64,000 bases of DNA from Trogon surrucura (taxonomy: Eukaryota; Chordata; Aves; Trogoniformes; Trogonidae), in contig CM036617.1 in assembly GCA_020746105.1 (NCBI GenBank), positions 17,110,037-17,174,036 of the forward strand, written 5' to 3'. The position numbers were made by a program, and so were the translations under genes. The notes beneath the pieces were generated by a model. The model was given only the letters and a program-made list of their open reading frames with translations. It searched no databases and was not told the DNA's origin. Shown here piece by piece: positions 59,820 through 64,000 of this stretch; the first letter of the stretch is position 1, and each line of letters starts with the position of its first letter.

Positions 59820-62800
59820 CCTTTCCTTTTGTAATTTAAATTTTGCCTACCTCATTAAGTTTGTGCTGAAATAAACAGATGGCCAGAACACAGTCTTCAT
59901 TTGTTGTAAGCCTGAAAAAAAAGACAAGTGGAAAACATTTTCTTTTTACACTAGAGTCAACAAGGTAAATTGCCAGAAAGCAAGCTCTTCTTCAGAACAT
60001 TCAGTGTAAATTGTGCCTAGTACTATTTAGTTTAAATTTCTTCTTGTTGAATGGCTCCTAGTTATATAATCTCAGATGTGACAAACAGCATTATAAAAAG
60101 AAACAGAACGTCCATATCTTCCCACTTAAGAGCACGGTATTTTAAGTGTTTATGTTTCTACCAGTGCTGTTTTAAATCATTATTTCTTTGATCTGACTTG
60201 CAAGATGTAAGCGGTGCAGTAACTGACCCCCAGCTACTGGACCTACACAGAGGAGACACCTAAGGAAAATTACATCCCATAGCTGGATCTGCTTACTGGT
60301 CCAGACTGACCATGCTTTTTCTCTGCTGTGTGAGTCTTTCAGTGGTTGCTGGCTAGTCTGATTCTTATTGTGCAAATGGAATTATCTGACTCAGAAGAAA
60401 ATCTTTCAGTTAGCTGCTAACCCAAGGCTGTTCTGGAGTGCTCTGTTTTTATCTTTGTCCTTTTTCAGGGAGAGCTGGTTACTTCTCAACATTTAAGCTT
60501 ACATTTTTATTGGTTATTGCTGTATTTAAATTGTTTGAGGTTTTCTAGTCTGATTCTCTGTTGAACATGTGACAAATCTTCTTTGAATATATGAAGAATT
60601 TTTTACATTAAATATGATAGCCAAAATTATTAGCACCACAAATACACATTTTGAAAGAAAGAATAATTGGACAATGTATATTCTCCCTTTTCTGCACTTT
60701 TTCCTGGTAGTTTTCCCAATGGCAGGCATGCAAATTCTTCACCTATTGCCACAAACCTCTGGCATATTCCACCATCCTTGTTCTCAATAGTAATCAGCAT
60801 GCTCCAAGGGGACTGTGGTGTGTTTCTGATGGCTTCACTTGATATTGATTCATTAAAACATTTGTCAGTGCTGTTTTTGAAAGTCTGTGGGACTATTGCC
60901 CTATTCACTTCTTCCAATAAATCCAGATCTGCACCAAAATCATCACTCTCATGACCTTCTCCAAACCAGCCTTCTGGAATCTGACTGGCAAAGAATAATA
61001 TGTAACCTCCTTTGATATGGATATAAAGAGGACAGTTTTTAGTTTTACCACTTTGAATGCATTGTATAAGCTTTAGGAACTGGGAGTATTAATCCACATT
61101 AATCATCCAAACATTTTCATGCACCCTTATTTTTGATTGACTGAAATAAATTTATAATTCACTGAAATCCTCTGACAGCATGAAGGTGCTTGGTGTGTGA
61201 ATAACAGCTGACATGCCTTCTGTATAATCAGGCATAGCTGGCTGAGTAACAGGGAAATTCATTAGCCAGAAGAAAGTGATCTTTGCTTTTCGTGTCAAAA
61301 TTGCTGGTATATTTACCTCAAATTTTTTACTAGATTTGTACATCTAGAAAAATATTCACTGTCTATTCAGAGTGAAAAAGAAGAAAATTATTTAAGCATA
61401 TACGATAGCTGGGAGGAAGCAGGATGGGGAGAAGCTCGGGAGCATTCAGGCAGTGCAGAAAGCACAGGGATTTGCTGTTGATGTACACAGCAGACATTAC
61501 TTAAGATGTATGGCGCTATGGCACTTTAGTGTGGAACACATACAAAGCAGGGTCTTGAAACTTGCAGGCCTCAGTGATGCATCTCAAGCAATGAATGAGG
61601 CTATATTCAAAATGGTAAATAGAAAGACCTGGCAATAATTTGTTGGTGCTTACTTACTAGAAACTGGAGTCAGGGTTTCTGAACAGTAATGCCAGGAAGA
61701 CAAATGTAGTCACTTACGTGGAAAATAAATTTGAGCATTATTTTTTACATTTTTTATAGCTATTCTAGAGATTGTTTTAGGCCTATTTAAAATATCAAAT
61801 TATTAATATTAAATTAGGACATTTTTACACACATCATCATTATCACTGTCTTAGTGTCCCTTCTTTAAAATATATGTAACCTAAGAGTAGCTAGAAGACT
61901 GCATTCTCCAACAACCAAAGTTTATCCACCTAAAGAAAAAAAACCTACTCCATGAATAGTGGTAAGTAGAAAAAAATTACTTTGATCTGTGTTTTTGGAA
62001 GCTGTCTGAAGTATTATTTTTCAGCATAAGATATAGGCAAGTACCAGACAGAGCAGTTCCCAACTGTTACTTTTTCAGAGCAGCTTCCGTACTCAAGTGA
62101 CCAGACAATCAAGACTAATGTTTGGTGTTCAACTCCAAAGGGAGGAACAGACTGATGAATGAACACACTGGTTCCACATTATAGATGGCTGTGAGATTAC
62201 TTCTTTCAGTACATTATTCCTCAACTTCATTTTTCCACACCATCACAGGTTCAGGCTGGTCCTCTCTTTCCACTCATCCTTCTGTCTGCCTGAAGTTGGC
62301 CTATCCATTGTTCTAACTCTTTGAAAATGACCTGGTTTAAGAATAAAGCAAATGCTACCACTGCCACTTCTCACAAGGAAAAAATAAAAAGTATGCTTCC
62401 TTGGTGTTCTCACACAGATACTATTTTTGTTCTTCTTTTCCCATTCCTGTAGTCAAAAAAAGGCATTCTAAGTGCTAAAAGCTATTTTCTTTTAGGTGAG
62501 TTTCTTCAAGCAAAATGACCAAGGCGTATACAACAAATAATCAATAACACTGGATTGCAATTCATTTGGACAATTACACATAAATACATTAAGGGAAATC
62601 ATGTAATTTCCCAGAGAGTTTGAAACACAAAAAATAGGGAAAATACTTGGCTCAGCAAAGAAATTACTTATCCAACTCTAGTAGTAACACATTTAAGAGA
62701 TTAATTTCCTTTGCTGAAAGCTCTTCTGCAATGGTAGGTCTGTCCTTTTCCTCCCCTGTGAAATATGGAAATGTGCCTACAAAGATTTGTGAAAGTAAAC

Positions 62801-63535
62801 AGCATTCTTTGCCAAGGAAAACATAGGTTGAAAGTGTCCTGGTTTTATATCTATTTGGATTATAACCCATCCTCTCCAGAAATATATCGTTTGTTATCTT
62901 AAAGACATGTGAACTGCAAAGCAAGGTATTGTTCAAATGCACTGTTTAAATGGGATTTTCATTTGTTATGTCACTTTAAGGCTTCTTGAGGGAGTTGGCT
63001 GTAAATTGCTGTTGGCGAACCTTAAAAGATGGAAGGGAAAAATGTGTTCTTTATTGAGTGTTGACTGTGTGTTTAGCCCTGCACAACAGAGGGAGCAAAA
63101 CATACCATTCCCCAAGAGAGGTAGTTGGCTTATATTAGGCGATATAATACAAGCACACAGATTTCCTGTATAACAACAGAAGGCCCAGCTTCAAAAGAGT
63201 GTTAAAGTGTAGGATGAATGGTAGACATTCAATTTATAGTGGATCATCTCTGCAAAGTGTTGTGGAAAAAGGTATATTAAGGAAGGATTTGAAAGAGCAA
63301 AGGCATAATGGGGAAAACAGAGAAACAGAGATGAGTAGAGAACAAAGACTCCACCAAGAGAATAATTTTCTCTTACCTGAAAGTTTCTTAGTATTAAATT
63401 GTTCTTCAACAAATACAAATATTTCAGATTCTTTCAACACTCTAGTAGTAGCTTGTGAGAAATACCTGCACTCCAGGATTTACGTATCCTATATTACTAA
63501 GCAAAGGGTCACATATTAAAAATGCATACATTTGC
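59820..63535. other. AT-rich non-coding DNA, nothing recognised
   Basis: Nothing could be supported. Confidence 0.5.
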
Positions 63536-63540
63536 ATGAA

Positions 63541-63756
63541 TCTGAGTTTATTTGCATAAAATTAAAAGAGTTTTTGCAAGTGTATTGGCTTTGAGCTACT
63601 CAGGCTTCCAGTTTTGCAATGTTTCCAGGATGCCTGACTTTCCATGGATCTGAGTTTATTTGCATAAAATTAAAAGAATTTTTGCATGTGTATTGGCTTC
63701 GAGCCACTCAGGCTTCCAGTTTTGCAATCTTTTCAGGATTCCTGACTTTCCTTTGC
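63541..63756. repeat. Tandem duplication of a 108-bp unit
   Basis: Units 63541-63648 and 63649-63756 both read TCTGAGTTTATTTGCATAAA, then TTAAAAG, then GTGTATTGGCTT, then ACTCAGGCTTCCAGTTTTG. They differ at only about ten positions. No coding potential. Confidence 0.9.
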
Positions 63757-64000
63757 ACTCTGTCTCCTTAATGCCCCGACCTTTAACTCTTACCTTTATA
63801 CACTCAAAAAACAGTGCGAAAAAATGCAGTAAGGAAAAATTGATCTGTGGGAAAGCAATGATTGAGAAAAGATGAAAAAAATCCTGCATATGAGAGATTT
63901 TATTTTTCCTACTTAATTATGTTCTGTATAATACCAACTGACTCCTCTGTTACTGTCTCATCAACATTGTTCCTCTAAAGCACATGGAATTTGATTTCAA

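Noticed and set aside
1-64000. CRISPR arrays, bacterial operons, integrons or phage-type systems
   Set aside because: No regularly spaced short repeats, no long contiguous coding blocks; CR1, avian ERV LTRs and spliced exons show a vertebrate nuclear genome.

Overview
The window looks like a stretch of a bird nuclear genome (vertebrate, Neoaves-type). It is AT-rich and gene-poor, and it is scattered with CR1 non-LTR retrotransposons, recognisable by their reverse-transcriptase coding ends and 3' octamer tails (ATTCTATG / ATTCTGTG). It also holds avian-type endogenous retrovirus (ERV) solo LTRs and one tRNA-derived SINE with a CR1-type tail. I count about 13 kb of CR1 (about 20% of the window) and about 5 kb of LTR sequence. 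That is CR1-rich for a bird and would fit a lineage with recent CR1 activity. The species cannot be fixed from this sequence alone.

Layout. 1-6.4 kb: mostly unique AT-rich DNA with a short CR1 3' end, a complete solo LTR (2921-4107, exact 5-bp target duplication) and an old CR1 fragment. 6.4-8.7 kb: a 2.2-kb CR1 with one stop codon in its reverse transcriptase. 10.9-11.9 kb: a second family of solo LTR, with a sister copy in opposite orientation at 43.8-44.7 kb. 14.4-25.7 kb: the most structured part. It contains a GC-rich mosaic of CR1 pieces, ERVK-like LTRs arranged tail to tail and a duplicated gene end, then a compact multi-exon gene of unknown identity on the minus strand (about 18.3-19.8 kb). 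After these come another CR1 end, another LTR and an almost full-length two-ORF CR1 (21.8-25.6 kb). 26-64 kb: AT-rich non-coding DNA with isolated CR1 fragments, a perfect 29-copy CTCTC array (32406-32550), the inverted LTR copy, a tRNA-Ile-type SINE next to an old CR1 (45.3-46.0 kb), a CR1 coding piece with one stop (54.7-56.1 kb), a CR1 interior fragment (59.1-59.8 kb) and a 108-bp tandem duplication (63.5-63.8 kb).

The only candidate host gene is the minus-strand gene. Four exons joined by GT-AG introns of 186, 117 and 175 nt all meet in phase 0. They give a hydrophobic N-terminus, a basic middle and a Cys-rich, acidic C-terminus. The last codon of exon 2 is TAG, so either the gene is broken or exon 2 is skipped; skipping keeps frame. 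A promoter-like block (E-box, CRE-like site, GC/CACCC box, TATA-like box) lies just upstream. The nearest downstream canonical AATAAA on that strand is supplied by an ERVK-like LTR. A second, partial copy of its last exon lies about 1 kb downstream. I could not identify the family, so this locus is the best candidate for something undescribed.
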